DNA of 64,000 bases, from positions 1-64,000 of the IMG/VR virus record IMGVR_UViG_3300028844_004840, one strand, 5' to 3'. This DNA is from a virus. The notes under the pieces are model-generated. The model ran no database searches. It saw only the letters and a list, made by a program, of their open reading frames with translations, and had not been told where the DNA came from. The position numbers and the translations under genes were made by a program. Below, piece after piece: positions 1 through 7,801 of the stretch; positions within the stretch are counted from its first letter, which is position 1, and every line of letters starts with the position of its first letter.

Positions 1-157
1 ACACCGCTATACACGCAATACACTCCGCTTGACACAACCCGCGAATCATTCTAGGAGTAACGTAACGCGATCAAAACCCAGTCAAGAACTGCCCACCACA
101 AAAATAATACACCCATCCATTCCCGAAATAATCCACCAACCCATCCACTTAATAAGT

Positions 158-172
158 GCCCGCGTAGCGGGC
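158..172. repeat. GCCCGC-GTA-GCGGGC palindromic hairpin
   Basis: Perfect 6-bp inverted repeat directly upstream of the ribosome binding site of the next gene. The same 13-bp core, in either orientation, recurs at 6865-6877, 7119-7131, 7359-7371 and 11300-11312, so it is a dispersed element as well as a possible hairpin in the 5' leader. Confidence 0.6.
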
Positions 173-192
173 GATTCGAAGGAGACCGATTC

Positions 193-1137
193 ATGAATGA
201 TTTACAAAACACCCACCAACGTATCAATACAACCAACGCGGCATTAGAAACGCTTTCAGATTCTGTATCTGACCTTTTAGATACCGTAGAAGAGCTTGTC
301 CAGTATCGCGAAATTTTTGGTAAGGCACTAGACCTCCTCGCCCAAAAGCTTGACGAAGTTGGTCTTGTATCCTGTGACGGAGAAATCATCACAAACTTAA
401 ACGTCCTGACCGAAGATCTGGGCATGCTGGAACAGACCGTTACAGATATGATGCTTGACGGCATCGATGATGAAGCCCCCGACGATTATTTTGATGAACA
501 CGACGACGCCTACTATAGTGAATGCGATGATGACGCGTATGGGTTCACAGGCTCCGACGACACTTCCTCCGACGAAGGTGGTACAACATACACCTTCGAT
601 ATTGAAGCCACTTCAAATGGTATTCCTGTATTCACCTCTACGCGCACACCGGATATGACTATTGAACGCATCTTCGCTAACACCGCACCATCATACGTGG
701 ATCCAGAATTGGAAGCGATCCTTGCAGAACTTAACACACCGATGGTCACTGCGGAGCCTATTCCTACTGAAACCATTACGTCCAGTCCTATTGATGCACT
801 CCATTTTGACGTGGCGGCTGCGGGAGAATCCTCTTATGTGTTGGAGGCCAGTAAACAGCTACGGTACAACGCTGAGCAACTGCTAGAAGCTGGGCACTTG
901 ACCACTCCCGACGCAATGTCGTTGTTACATCTCTCTTACGGCGAATTGGATGAAAATTTTAAGCAGAGCGTAGATGTGTACAACGTGCTTAAAATCGTAG
1001 ATGGAGAGTATATAACACCTGAACACGTCCTACACGTACTCATTGGAACGTATCTTCGCGTTATATCGGACGGCTCAATGTCTGCATACAAATCCCTAGT
1101 AAATGACATGTATGGATGGAAATCTACGTCGCTCTGA
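193..1137 (+). CDS. Hypothetical acidic protein, 314 aa
   Basis: Not recognised. The ATG follows a good AAGGAG site. The N-terminal 60 residues are rich in regularly spaced Leu and look like a coiled coil. Residues about 90-130 are very rich in Asp and Glu, and the C-terminal 110 residues look globular and helical. It is followed by an intrinsic terminator, so it is probably transcribed separately from the terminase block. No catalytic motif is visible. It could be a structural or regulatory protein. Confidence 0.8.
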   Translation: MNDLQNTHQRINTTNAALETLSDSVSDLLDTVEELVQYREIFGKALDLLAQKLDEVGLVSCDGEIITNLNVLTEDLGMLEQTVTDMMLDGIDDEAPDDYFDEHDDAYYSECDDDAYGFTGSDDTSSDEGGTTYTFDIEATSNGIPVFTSTRTPDMTIERIFANTAPSYVDPELEAILAELNTPMVTAEPIPTETITSSPIDALHFDVAAAGESSYVLEASKQLRYNAEQLLEAGHLTTPDAMSLLHLSYGELDENFKQSVDVYNVLKIVDGEYITPEHVLHVLIGTYLRVISDGSMSAYKSLVNDMYGWKSTSL

Positions 1138-1150
1138 ACGAATCAGCACA

Positions 1151-1187
1151 GACGGCGGTCTTTTTTGACCGTTGTCAACCCTTTTTT
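1151..1187 (+). terminator. Intrinsic terminator after the first gene
   Basis: A 10-bp stem (1151-1160 with 1167-1176, including two G-U pairs) with a T6 loop is followed by a T-rich tract at 1181-1188. It sits 13 nt after the stop codon and just before the next promoter. Confidence 0.75.
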
Positions 1188-1188
1188 A

Positions 1189-1217
1189 TTGACATGTGCG
1201 AATTTATCCTACAGTAT
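1189..1217 (+). promoter_or_regulatory. Sigma70-like promoter before the terminase block
   Basis: TTGACA at 1189-1194, a 17-nt spacer and CAGTAT at 1212-1217. The spacer contains ATGTGCGAA, a string also seen at about 5233, 5362 and 41588. Confidence 0.6.
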
Positions 1218-1245
1218 GCACTATATAAACTTGCTGGGATAACAC

Positions 1246-1776
1246 ATGACTACACCAACGCGCCCTGCGTGGAACCACAAAGAAGTAATTGAAGCGGCTG
1301 CAGCTACCATTGTGGAACCTGTTCGAGAGTGGGCTAGTCTTAGTGGATGTTTGAACGACACTGAGAATGGCCCACAATTCCACGCTTTGGTGACTGTTGC
1401 AGTTCTGGAAAGCCCTGACGCGTACAGAGCAGGCCGTTACTTTGAAGATTTCTACGGATGGCCTGTTGATCGTCCGTTGATAACAATACTCGACAGCGCT
1501 TTCAGACAAATGAAGGAACTAGAATCCAAATTTGTCCATGCGTGGGTAATGAAGCACAACATCCGTATCAACGCCAAAACTGGACAAGGTGTCCGTGTAC
1601 GCATTGGCGACGCCGAATTCACCGCCGAAGTAGTTGGCTTGATAAAACGAGAGGCACGTGTTGTCATAGAAACAGTTGGCACAGAACCAAAAACAATGGT
1701 CATCCCTTCCGAAGAGATTGTGGAAGCTTGGGATATGGCCCCCAAACCTGAAAAAACAAAGAAAGATCCCGCATGA
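1246..1776 (+). CDS. Hypothetical protein, 176 aa
   Basis: Not recognised. It is the first gene of a compact operon that runs into the terminase genes and overlaps the RuvC-like gene by 4 nt (ATGA). The N-terminal 100 residues look helical and aromatic-rich. Residues about 118-158 alternate charged and hydrophobic residues, as in a small beta-barrel (VRVRIGDAEFTAEVV). The Lys-rich tail ends in KKDPA. The location suggests a role in DNA metabolism or packaging, but that is only an inference. Confidence 0.8.
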   Translation: MTTPTRPAWNHKEVIEAAAATIVEPVREWASLSGCLNDTENGPQFHALVTVAVLESPDAYRAGRYFEDFYGWPVDRPLITILDSAFRQMKELESKFVHAWVMKHNIRINAKTGQGVRVRIGDAEFTAEVVGLIKREARVVIETVGTEPKTMVIPSEEIVEAWDMAPKPEKTKKDPA

Positions 1777-2288
1777 TAGTTGTAGGCATTGACCCCGGAA
1801 ATGACGGCGCTCTAGCTTTCCTAGACACAGATGCGGGAACAATGCGTATTGTCGATATGCCGATATTTCAATGGGAAACAACAAAAACCAGAAAGAAGAT
1901 CGACGGGTACACGATAGCCGCTGAACTAGGTGCGCAGTCTGTGGACCACATTCTAATGGAAGAGGTTTGGTCTAGTCCGCAGATGGGAGTAGTGTCTGCT
2001 TTCTCGTTCGGCAATGGACGTGGAATAATTGAAGGGGTTGCGGCTGGTATGCAAATTCCTATGTCACAGGTAAAGCCTGCCAAGTGGAAGAAAGACATGA
2101 AAGTACCAGCGGATAAGAAGGCTGCAGTACAGCGCGCCACGCAATTGTTCCCAAAGATCGGGCACATGTTTAGAGGCCCGCGCGGTGGTATTATAGATGG
2201 GCGTGCAGAAGCTGCACTTCTCGCGTTTTATTGCACGTTGGATCTAAATGCCACACCACGTGGTACTATTGAATTGGTTACAGAATGA
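1773..2288 (+). CDS. RuvC-like Holliday junction resolvase/endonuclease
   Basis: RNase H-fold nuclease of the RuvC type, expected to cleave branched DNA with Mg2+. The first strand motif GIDPGNDGALA (residues 5-15, Asp7), the acidic pair MEEVW (62-66) and the C-terminal IDGRAEAALLA (141-151, Asp142 and Glu146) give the full set of acidic active-site residues. At 171 aa the length is normal for phage RuvC. The gene sits between an unknown gene and the terminase genes with 4-nt overlaps on both sides. Phage RuvC enzymes next to terminase commonly resolve replicative junctions before packaging; that role here is inferred. Confidence 0.88.
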   Translation: MIVVGIDPGNDGALAFLDTDAGTMRIVDMPIFQWETTKTRKKIDGYTIAAELGAQSVDHILMEEVWSSPQMGVVSAFSFGNGRGIIEGVAAGMQIPMSQVKPAKWKKDMKVPADKKAAVQRATQLFPKIGHMFRGPRGGIIDGRAEAALLAFYCTLDLNATPRGTIELVTE

Positions 2289-2464
2289 AATTAACTAATC
2301 CCCAACACGAGCAATTCAGCCAATGCTTGGCATTAGGTGCAAATTCTGCATCATCCTGCTACGCCAACGCTGGATATCAACAAGACCGTGTCGCCGCTGA
2401 ATACCTCGCGAAGACTAAAGTAATCGCCGCACGTGTATGTGAGATAAAGGAAGAAAATGCCTAA
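2285..2464 (+). CDS. Single-domain paralogue of the small terminase N-terminus, 59 aa
   Basis: Short ORF starting in an ATGA overlap with the RuvC gene and ending 8 nt inside the next gene. It aligns with the N-terminal DNA-binding region of the small terminase encoded next: both have LxNxxHxxFxxxLAxG, then Y..AGY, then a stretch ending in a VxEI(R/K) helix. It therefore looks like a tandem duplication of the helix-turn-helix domain alone, without the oligomerisation part. It may bind packaging-site DNA or modulate terminase. Confidence 0.75.
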   Translation: MKLTNPQHEQFSQCLALGANSASSCYANAGYQQDRVAAEYLAKTKVIAARVCEIKEENA

Positions 2465-3014
2465 ACTTTCTAATGAAAAGCACGACATGTTCGCACATGG
2501 ACTAGCTAAAGGCATGTCCAAAGTGGATGCTTACGTACATGCAGGTTACAATGATAGCCCTCCCAGCGCAACCCGATTATCACAAAAACCGGAGGTTGTG
2601 CAGCGTGTGCAGGAAATCCGTCAGGACATGATGGAAGTCGCGAAAGATTTAATTGAAGTACCCACCGAAGAAAATGCGGTAGCTTTCGCCGAGGCAGGTC
2701 TGACACTGGAATGGTGTGTGGAACAATTTAAAGACATTGCAGATAAGGCAAAAACTGCAGGACAGTTTGCACCAGCAAACGCCGCCATAAAAAACATCCA
2801 AGGCATCATCGAATTGAAAACTGCCAAAGACAGTGGCAAGGATTCTGATGATGCGGAACCACGTATCAAACTGTCCGACGCAACTGCATTTGCCAAGGCT
2901 CTTGCTGATCTACGCGACATACCGTCATTGGAGGGACCCACAACAATTGATGTAACCCCCCCGTCGGAATCTGCGTCATTTACGGAGAACACCAATGTTA
3001 ATCACACAGAATGA
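2457..3014 (+). CDS. terS: Terminase small subunit
   Basis: 185 aa. The N-terminal 60 residues carry the helix-turn-helix typical of small terminases (VDAYVHAGYNDSPPSATRLS), followed by helical residues 60-125 suited to ring assembly and a polar C-terminal tail. It overlaps the large subunit by 20 nt and follows its one-domain paralogue. In this family the subunit recognises the packaging site and feeds DNA to the large subunit. The assignment rests on motif and position. Confidence 0.85.
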   Translation: MPKLSNEKHDMFAHGLAKGMSKVDAYVHAGYNDSPPSATRLSQKPEVVQRVQEIRQDMMEVAKDLIEVPTEENAVAFAEAGLTLEWCVEQFKDIADKAKTAGQFAPANAAIKNIQGIIELKTAKDSGKDSDDAEPRIKLSDATAFAKALADLRDIPSLEGPTTIDVTPPSESASFTENTNVNHTE

Positions 3015-4641
3015 GCGTAAAGAGTATCGCACCGCCCTATCTGAAATGACTGTACTACGTGACCGTGTAGAGGCACACATCGCTGGGCGCGAACCACTCG
3101 ATCCACGTGTCCTCGCCCTCACAGAACAGATGACGGGAACGTCGGACGTACGCAACCAATTACGCGCACTTGATGCTACCTATGATGATTTCAACACACA
3201 GTATGATGAAAAGCTACGCTATGCGTCCCAATTCCGTTTTTCACCGTTTTGTGAATACATGTTCCGCGATGAAGTACCGGCACAACACCATGAATTTTTG
3301 ATTGATCACATGGAAGCAATTTATCATGGAGACATAACGCGTCTAGCTATCTCCATGCCTCCCGGAGCAGCAAAAAGCTCTTACGCTTCACACCGTTTTG
3401 GCGCTTGGTATCTAGGACAGCGTCCGGATCACCGTTGGTTGCAGGGTGCGCACACGATGACCTTTGCCAAAGATCGCTTAGGTAAAGTTGTGCGCGGGAT
3501 GATGAGCGAAGATCGCTACAAAAACATATTTCCAGATGTACGCCTGAGCGCATCATCAAGCGCTGCGGACTATTTTGAATTTGCAGGCTACCGTGGGTAC
3601 TACAAAGCAGTCGGTGTCGGTACGGGCATTGCTGGGTATCGCTTTGAAATTGGGGCTATTGATGACCCTATCGCATCGCGCGCCGATGCAGAAAGCCCTA
3701 CATTCCGCAAGACATTGCATAGCTGGTTTGACGATGACTTTGGTACACGTCCATCCAATCCGGATGCGCCGATATTTGTTGTGAACACACGCTGGCACGA
3801 AGACGATCTAGTAGGGCATGAGCTACAGAAAATGGCAGAAGGACGCGGCGATGAATGGGTAATTCTGAACATCCCAGCACTGGCAGAAGAGGATGATATC
3901 CTAGGACGCCAAGTAGGAGAGGGCTTGTGGCCTGAGTTGTTTGGAACAGCCCACTATGAAAAACGAAAGATGACTTTGACGGGGCGTTCATGGAATTCCT
4001 TGTATCAAGGACACCCAACCGATGAAGACGGGGGTGTACTCAAACGTGAAGACGTTACCACATATTCGAAGCTTCCACGAAACGGTGTAGACTCTGACGG
4101 GAACGTTGCGGAGCAAGTTATAAAACGTGTTACACTATCTGTTGACTGTGCTGAAAAAGCGACAGAACGTTCTGACTACACGGCAGCGACTGTGTGGGTA
4201 GAGACTAATGAGAAAAAGCACTACCTAGTGCATGCGTCTCGTATCAAAAAAGAATTCACTGAAATGGTTCAGTGGATCGAAGAAATGGCAACTGCTACTT
4301 ACTGTGACACAAAAGTCTCACAAATTCTTGTGGAAGATCGTGGCGCAGGTACACAGTATATCCAAATTAGAAAGACCTCACCCGGACGCGTGCCTGTCAT
4401 TCCTATTGCAACTAAACAGCAGTCTAAAGCTTTCCGTTTCGACGGTGTCACACCAATGTTTGCCGCAGGACAGGCACTACTACCGGAGAAAGGCGTAAGC
4501 TGGATTGCAGACGTAGAGGCGGAGCTTTATGCCTTCCCTCAAGGCCGTAATGATGACTATGTGGACACCGTATCACAGTATCTAGCATACTCTCGTGAGA
4601 ACAATATTCAACGCGGAATGCGAAAATTAATTACCCACTAG
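2995..4641 (+). CDS. terL: Terminase large subunit
   Basis: 548 aa, the ATP-driven packaging motor and headful or site nuclease. The Walker A-type loop PPGAAKSS is at residues 122-129. A C-terminal RNase H-like nuclease region starts with LSVDCAEK and contains SDYTAATVW, ILVEDRGAGTQ and DDYVDTVSQY, which supply the expected acidic residues. The start ATG at 2995 has GGAGAA upstream. The gene closes the operon and is followed by a strong bidirectional terminator. Confidence 0.95.
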   Translation: MLITQNERKEYRTALSEMTVLRDRVEAHIAGREPLDPRVLALTEQMTGTSDVRNQLRALDATYDDFNTQYDEKLRYASQFRFSPFCEYMFRDEVPAQHHEFLIDHMEAIYHGDITRLAISMPPGAAKSSYASHRFGAWYLGQRPDHRWLQGAHTMTFAKDRLGKVVRGMMSEDRYKNIFPDVRLSASSSAADYFEFAGYRGYYKAVGVGTGIAGYRFEIGAIDDPIASRADAESPTFRKTLHSWFDDDFGTRPSNPDAPIFVVNTRWHEDDLVGHELQKMAEGRGDEWVILNIPALAEEDDILGRQVGEGLWPELFGTAHYEKRKMTLTGRSWNSLYQGHPTDEDGGVLKREDVTTYSKLPRNGVDSDGNVAEQVIKRVTLSVDCAEKATERSDYTAATVWVETNEKKHYLVHASRIKKEFTEMVQWIEEMATATYCDTKVSQILVEDRGAGTQYIQIRKTSPGRVPVIPIATKQQSKAFRFDGVTPMFAAGQALLPEKGVSWIADVEAELYAFPQGRNDDYVDTVSQYLAYSRENNIQRGMRKLITH

Positions 4642-4658
4642 GGACCCAAAGAATTTCG

Positions 4659-4690
4659 AAAACGCCCCTGCATAAAACAGGGGCGTTTTT
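4659..4690. terminator. Bidirectional intrinsic terminator
   Basis: Stem ACGCCCCTG/CAGGGGCGT with flanking A4 and T5 runs and a 7-nt loop. It lies between convergent genes (terminase large subunit on +, 4700-4978 on -) and can serve both strands. Confidence 0.85.
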
Positions 4691-4699
4691 GTTACAGCG

Positions 4700-4978
4700 C
4701 TACGCTTCGTAGACACGAATTCTTACAGCTAAAAAGTCGCGCGGATCAAAATAAACATCATCAATATACATCGCGCATTCACTATCTTTATCTTTTGTAG
4801 CATCTCTGACAACTCCTGCCAAGGTGTCCTTATGGCGCGTGACAACCTCTAACAAATTATCAGATGGATCGTTAAGATCGCTGGTGCCAAATATAGTAGT
4901 GCCAATCGGTACCCAACTCCCTGTAGCTGCTACCATTCCATCAATACGTAGGACTACATCTCGTTGCTTATTAGTCAT
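4700..4978 (-). CDS. Hypothetical protein, 92 aa
   Basis: Not recognised. I chose the ATG at 4978 rather than the in-frame TTG 12 nt upstream because TTGGAGAACAAC places a GGAG site correctly before the ATG. The protein looks like a small alpha/beta fold with an acidic middle (ATKDKDSECAMYIDDVYFDP). It is one of only three minus-strand genes, so it is transcribed apart from the packaging genes, perhaps early or by the host. Confidence 0.7.
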   Translation of the reverse strand: MTNKQRDVVLRIDGMVAATGSWVPIGTTIFGTSDLNDPSDNLLEVVTRHKDTLAGVVRDATKDKDSECAMYIDDVYFDPRDFLAVRIRVYEA

Positions 4979-5474
4979 GTTGTTCTCCAATTCTGTTTCG
5001 TTTCGATGTATTATATTTATGCCAAGAAAGTATCCGCGTCAAGACATATTTTCAAGAAAAAATAATTCGAAGACACCCCCTCCCCTATATGCCAAAAGCA
5101 GCCGCCGAGGCGAATCGAAGTAATAATAAAAATATTGCTACAAATCGTTGACACGCCCCGAATCGAATCACGGCTTCGCCGTCAGAAATAACATCATACC
5201 AAATGGTATCATGTCCCTTATTTATGTGACAAATATGTCGATGTGCGAAATGATCCAGTCAGGTCTAAAAGTGTGCAAAAAGCACATCTGAAAACTCGAA
5301 AAAATACCGGTATCGTAAGTAGCTGTTTTTAAACGAATACTTTTCGCACAATTATCTACAGGATGTGCGAAATCCTCGAAATGCGAACAAATAGTCGCAT
5401 ATCGGACCTATTATTTTTAATATCTGACCCACTCACTGTTGATTCCGGATAAGGGTTGACTTACTGTATTTTTC
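4979..5474. other. Intergenic regulatory-looking stretch, no gene seen
   Basis: About 500 bp between divergent genes. It contains a TTGACA at 5149 followed by CGAATCGAATC, a CGGC-TTCG-type hairpin near 5172, the inverted repeat ATACCA-AA-TGGTAT near 5198-5211, and the direct repeat GATGTGCGAAAT at about 5231 and 5360. A TTGACT just before the next ATG suggests a promoter. I see no coding sequence. Confidence 0.5.
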
Positions 5475-6320
5475 ATGAAAACGGAATTTTGCCAAAAATG
5501 CGACCTCGAAACTCGTCGATATAAGAACGGGAATTGTGAGTGCTGTGCGTACATTTCTCGCTACAATGGTCAGTTGTTATCGGGTGGAATGTCTTACGCA
5601 GACGCTCGTAAAAAATCGCGTGCCGTGGGATTGGCTAGAGCGCGCGGAGAAGCGTTTCCCGCCCCCCTAGTTACACCAAAAGAAGTGCCCAAATCTAAAG
5701 AGTGGGAATGTAAAAACTGTGGCAACAAAACGGAGCGCAACTCCCGAGGATCGTGCCGACCATGTGACGTAGAACGCCGACTTAAACGCAAATACCCCGA
5801 CGCCTCTTGGGAAGAAATAGAATCGAAGATAGAGCGCTCCGAAAGACGTCGTAGAGGAGACCCGTGGGAGTGTAAAAATTGTGGTAACAAAACCGACCGA
5901 TGGAAAAGCGGCGCGTGCGCGCCGTGTGCTCGCCAGCGTAAAGTTGACAAGTATGTATCCGTAAAAGATTCAGACCCTGTAGTTCTCGAACAACGCCGCC
6001 AACTGGCGCGAGAGAATCGTGCTCGGCAGATGGAATTTGAGGATGACCCCCGTAAGCATTTTGAGGGGAAGAAAGAACACATAAAAGCTGCCACACCACC
6101 GTGGTTGGATGTGTTCCAGTTGGCAGATATTCAGGCCACATATTACAAAGCCCGCTGGCTCTCTAACAAGTCGGGAATCAAACATCACGTAGATCACACG
6201 GTACCGCTAAATCACCCCGATGTTTGTGGCTTACACGTGCCGTGGAATCTTCAAGTGATCACGTGGGAAGAGAACCAAGAAAAAAATTCCGCAAAATTTG
6301 AGGATGCAAATAGTTTTTGA
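5475..6320 (+). CDS. HNH-type endonuclease with three Cys4 zinc ribbons
   Basis: 281 aa. Three zinc-ribbon-like modules lie at residues 6-24, 79-97 and 133-151; the last two share CKNCGNKT and end in CxPC. Charged helices follow, then an HNH-like C-terminus with HHVDHTVPL (238-246), WNLQ and ENQEKN, which fits the His-Asp-His/Asn/Asn pattern. Such proteins nick or cut DNA and are often mobile in phages. No clear Shine-Dalgarno precedes the ATG, and TTGACT lies only 17 nt upstream, so the mRNA may have a very short leader. The stand-alone position supports a homing or nicking enzyme. Confidence 0.72.
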   Translation: MKTEFCQKCDLETRRYKNGNCECCAYISRYNGQLLSGGMSYADARKKSRAVGLARARGEAFPAPLVTPKEVPKSKEWECKNCGNKTERNSRGSCRPCDVERRLKRKYPDASWEEIESKIERSERRRRGDPWECKNCGNKTDRWKSGACAPCARQRKVDKYVSVKDSDPVVLEQRRQLARENRARQMEFEDDPRKHFEGKKEHIKAATPPWLDVFQLADIQATYYKARWLSNKSGIKHHVDHTVPLNHPDVCGLHVPWNLQVITWEENQEKNSAKFEDANSF

Positions 6321-6329
6321 AAAACTATC

Positions 6330-6359
6330 TTGACGTTCCCTCATTTTGTATTGTAGAAG
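6330..6359 (+). promoter_or_regulatory. Putative promoter of the two small genes
   Basis: TTGACG at 6330-6335, an 18-nt spacer and TAGAAG at 6354-6359, just before the first copy of a 26-bp repeated leader. Confidence 0.5.
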
Positions 6360-6361
6360 GG

Positions 6362-6387
6362 ACCCAGAGAAATTCAAAAGGAGGCCC
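6362..6387 (+). repeat. Repeated 26-bp translation leader, copy 1
   Basis: ACCCAGAGAAATTC followed by AAAAGGAGGCCC. It is identical at 6362-6387 and 6553-6578 and each copy ends in a strong AAGGAGG site before an ATG. The two small genes behind them therefore share a duplicated initiation region. Confidence 0.8.
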
Positions 6388-6389
6388 AT

Positions 6390-6548
6390 ATGTGTTGCGC
6401 ACCATCCGGATATAGTGAAGAAGAAATAAATGGCGAATGTCCCGACTGCGGGGAAGATACTGTGGACGGCGACGCGTACTATCATTGTTCGTATTCTCCC
6501 GAAAGCTGTACTACCTGCGGCACCCGCTACTGTGATCTATCTTGTTAA
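6390..6548 (+). CDS. Small Cys-rich protein, 52 aa
   Basis: Not recognised. A strong AAGGAGG site precedes the ATG. Nine cysteines, including CPDC at residues 17-20 and CTTC at 40-43, suggest one or two structural zinc sites. It is followed by a copy of the same leader and another small gene, so the two form a pair. It may be a host-takeover or adaptor peptide; the function is unknown. Confidence 0.75.
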   Translation: MCCAPSGYSEEEINGECPDCGEDTVDGDAYYHCSYSPESCTTCGTRYCDLSC

Positions 6549-6552
6549 GAGA

Positions 6553-6578
6553 ACCCAGAGAAATTCAAAAGGAGGCCC
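6553..6578 (+). repeat. Repeated 26-bp translation leader, copy 2
   Basis: Second perfect copy of the leader at 6362-6387, giving the next gene an identical Shine-Dalgarno context. Confidence 0.8.
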
Positions 6579-6579
6579 C

Positions 6580-6777
6580 ATGACCCCACGTTTAGATGTA
6601 TTCGGAAGACCTATCAGTGTTGGAGATGTTGTAGCGGCTGCAACTCCAAAGTATGGTGTGATGGTTGTCGGGTGTGTTGTTTCTTTCTCCCCCAAAATGG
6701 TGCAGATTGAATACGCAGACGGAACTAAAAAGATGTCACATTACGCCCACAGTATTGCGAAGAGGGACCCAACCTAA
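6580..6777 (+). CDS. Hypothetical protein, 65 aa
   Basis: Starts at the ATG behind the duplicated AAGGAGG leader, not at the longer in-frame start at 6430, which would overlap the Cys-rich gene. It looks like a small beta-barrel: MTPRLDVFGRPISVGDVV is typical of KOW- or SH3-like folds, followed by strands at GVMVVGCVVSFS and VQIEYADG. It may bind nucleic acid; no family is assigned. Confidence 0.75.
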   Translation: MTPRLDVFGRPISVGDVVAAATPKYGVMVVGCVVSFSPKMVQIEYADGTKKMSHYAHSIAKRDPT

Positions 6778-6864
6778 TTCGATGACGGGCACCCCCCCTG
6801 ATTTAGATCGATCAAGGACCCAGGCAAATTCGAAAACACCCCCTACCTAGAATCGGAAAACTCA

Positions 6865-6877
6865 CCCGCTACGCGGG
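6865..6877. repeat. CCCGCTACGCGGG dispersed palindrome
   Basis: Second exact copy of the dispersed palindrome, in an intergenic spacer just before operator-like repeats. A further copy at 7119-7131 lies inside a gene. Confidence 0.6.
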
Positions 6878-6886
6878 CGAAAACTC

Positions 6887-6943
6887 TTATCACGATATCT
6901 CATTTTTTCTGGCGACCGACTTATCTTGATCGCTCACTTTTTG
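6887..6943 (+). promoter_or_regulatory. Operator-like direct repeats, pair 1
   Basis: TTATCACGATATCTCATTTT at 6887 (running on to TTCTGGCG) and TTATCTTGATCGCTCACTTT at 6921. Two related copies lie at 7581-7605 and 7625-7652. The repeats flank the helix-turn-helix gene at 6962-7294, as regulator binding sites would. Confidence 0.55.
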
Positions 6944-6961
6944 TATGGTAATCATTCCAGC

Positions 6962-7294
6962 ATGGAAAAGAAGAAACGCATCCCACCGCCCAGCGATGTT
7001 GCCGCAGACCGCCGCACAATCATCGACTCATTCGGACGAAGAATCGGACACATGTGGCCCGAAGATCTAGAGGCTTATTTGAAGGCAACGTTCGGTGATG
7101 GATGGATTGCATCGTTCGCCCGCTACGCGGGTATGTCCCGTGACACGCTGGATCTGTATCGTAGAGGCCACCTACCCATCCCGAAACATATTGCGCAATT
7201 AGTTCTGCTAACACGCTGGTACAATCTTAACACACCAAAGTACAAAGCCCGTCGAAAGGTGGATCTACAAACGCCTTGGCTCGATGTGGAATAA
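6962..7294 (+). CDS. Probable helix-turn-helix DNA-binding protein, 110 aa
   Basis: I prefer the ATG at 6962; an in-frame TTG at 6926 would extend it by 12 residues, and neither start has a strong Shine-Dalgarno. Residues about 60-95 (SFARYAGMSRDTLDLYRRGH) read as a helix-turn-helix like those of Cro/CI or YdaS proteins, after a basic N-terminus (KKKRIPPP). It is bracketed by four copies of an operator-like repeat, which suggests it binds them and regulates its own and nearby promoters. Biochemical role inferred. Confidence 0.65.
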   Translation: MEKKKRIPPPSDVAADRRTIIDSFGRRIGHMWPEDLEAYLKATFGDGWIASFARYAGMSRDTLDLYRRGHLPIPKHIAQLVLLTRWYNLNTPKYKARRKVDLQTPWLDVE

Positions 7295-7358
7295 ACTTGG
7301 TGCGATGTGGTGACCGTCTCCGGTAGGAGCGGGCGCAGCGTGGTTGTGTTGGTGTAGG

Positions 7359-7371
7359 CCCGCGTAGCGGG
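7359..7371. repeat. CCCGCGTAGCGGG dispersed palindrome
   Basis: Exact copy of the dispersed palindrome between the regulator gene and the promoter at 7390. Confidence 0.6.
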
Positions 7372-7389
7372 AAATAAATAAAATAATAC

Positions 7390-7418
7390 TTGACGCCCAT
7401 CGATAGTTTATCTATACA
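7390..7418 (+). promoter_or_regulatory. Sigma70-like promoter for a non-coding transcript
   Basis: TTGACG at 7390-7395, exactly 17 nt, then TATACA at 7413-7418. No credible ORF follows; instead a run of hairpins starts at the expected +1. Confidence 0.7.
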
Positions 7419-7424
7419 AAGGTT

Positions 7425-7553
7425 ATGCAGGAAGTGCTTGATCGAGCCACTTCATGCTGCGAACGTTTTGAGTCGTTCAATGGTACACAAATAGGGCAGC
7501 TACGGGGCGGCGGAAATCTCGGTGCTGTCCTATTTGTGGTTTATCGTCAAACC
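7425..7553 (+). ncRNA. Candidate structured small RNA with four hairpins
   Basis: Downstream of the promoter, four stems follow in series: 7427-7436 with 7448-7457 (9 of 10 pairs), 7461-7465 with 7474-7478, 7487-7500 with 7524-7537 (14 pairs, one G-U), and 7538-7542 with 7549-7553 followed by AT-rich sequence. The third has a 23-nt G-rich loop. No ORF of note overlaps in a plausible way. It could be a regulatory RNA or an RNA decoy; the family is unknown to me. Confidence 0.55.
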
Positions 7554-7580
7554 TAAATTTGTCACAGTTCTCCATTTTTC

Positions 7581-7652
7581 TTATCATGATCGCTCATTTT
7601 TTTTCTCACTCTCGATAAATTTTTTTATCATAATCGGTCATTTTTTCTGGCG
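7581..7652 (+). promoter_or_regulatory. Operator-like direct repeats, pair 2
   Basis: Two further copies (7581-7605 and 7625-7652) of the TTATCAnnATCGnTCATTTTTT motif. The last one ends in CTGGCG exactly like the first copy at 6887. Confidence 0.55.
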
Positions 7653-7801
7653 CGCCCCTGCCGAGTTTTTCGCAGACGAAATTTTCGATGGGCAGATTCC
7701 GCACTCCTAAACCGTCCCATACTACAGCGATATCCGTCGCCGTTTCCTGACCTCATAAACAACATATAAGGGGCTGTGATGATTCGCAACCCCCTAATTT
7801 T

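Noticed and set aside
7522-7710. 62-aa ORF rich in Phe and Ile
   Set aside because: It covers hairpin 3 of the candidate RNA and the two operator-like repeats, has no ribosome site and its composition reflects T-rich DNA.
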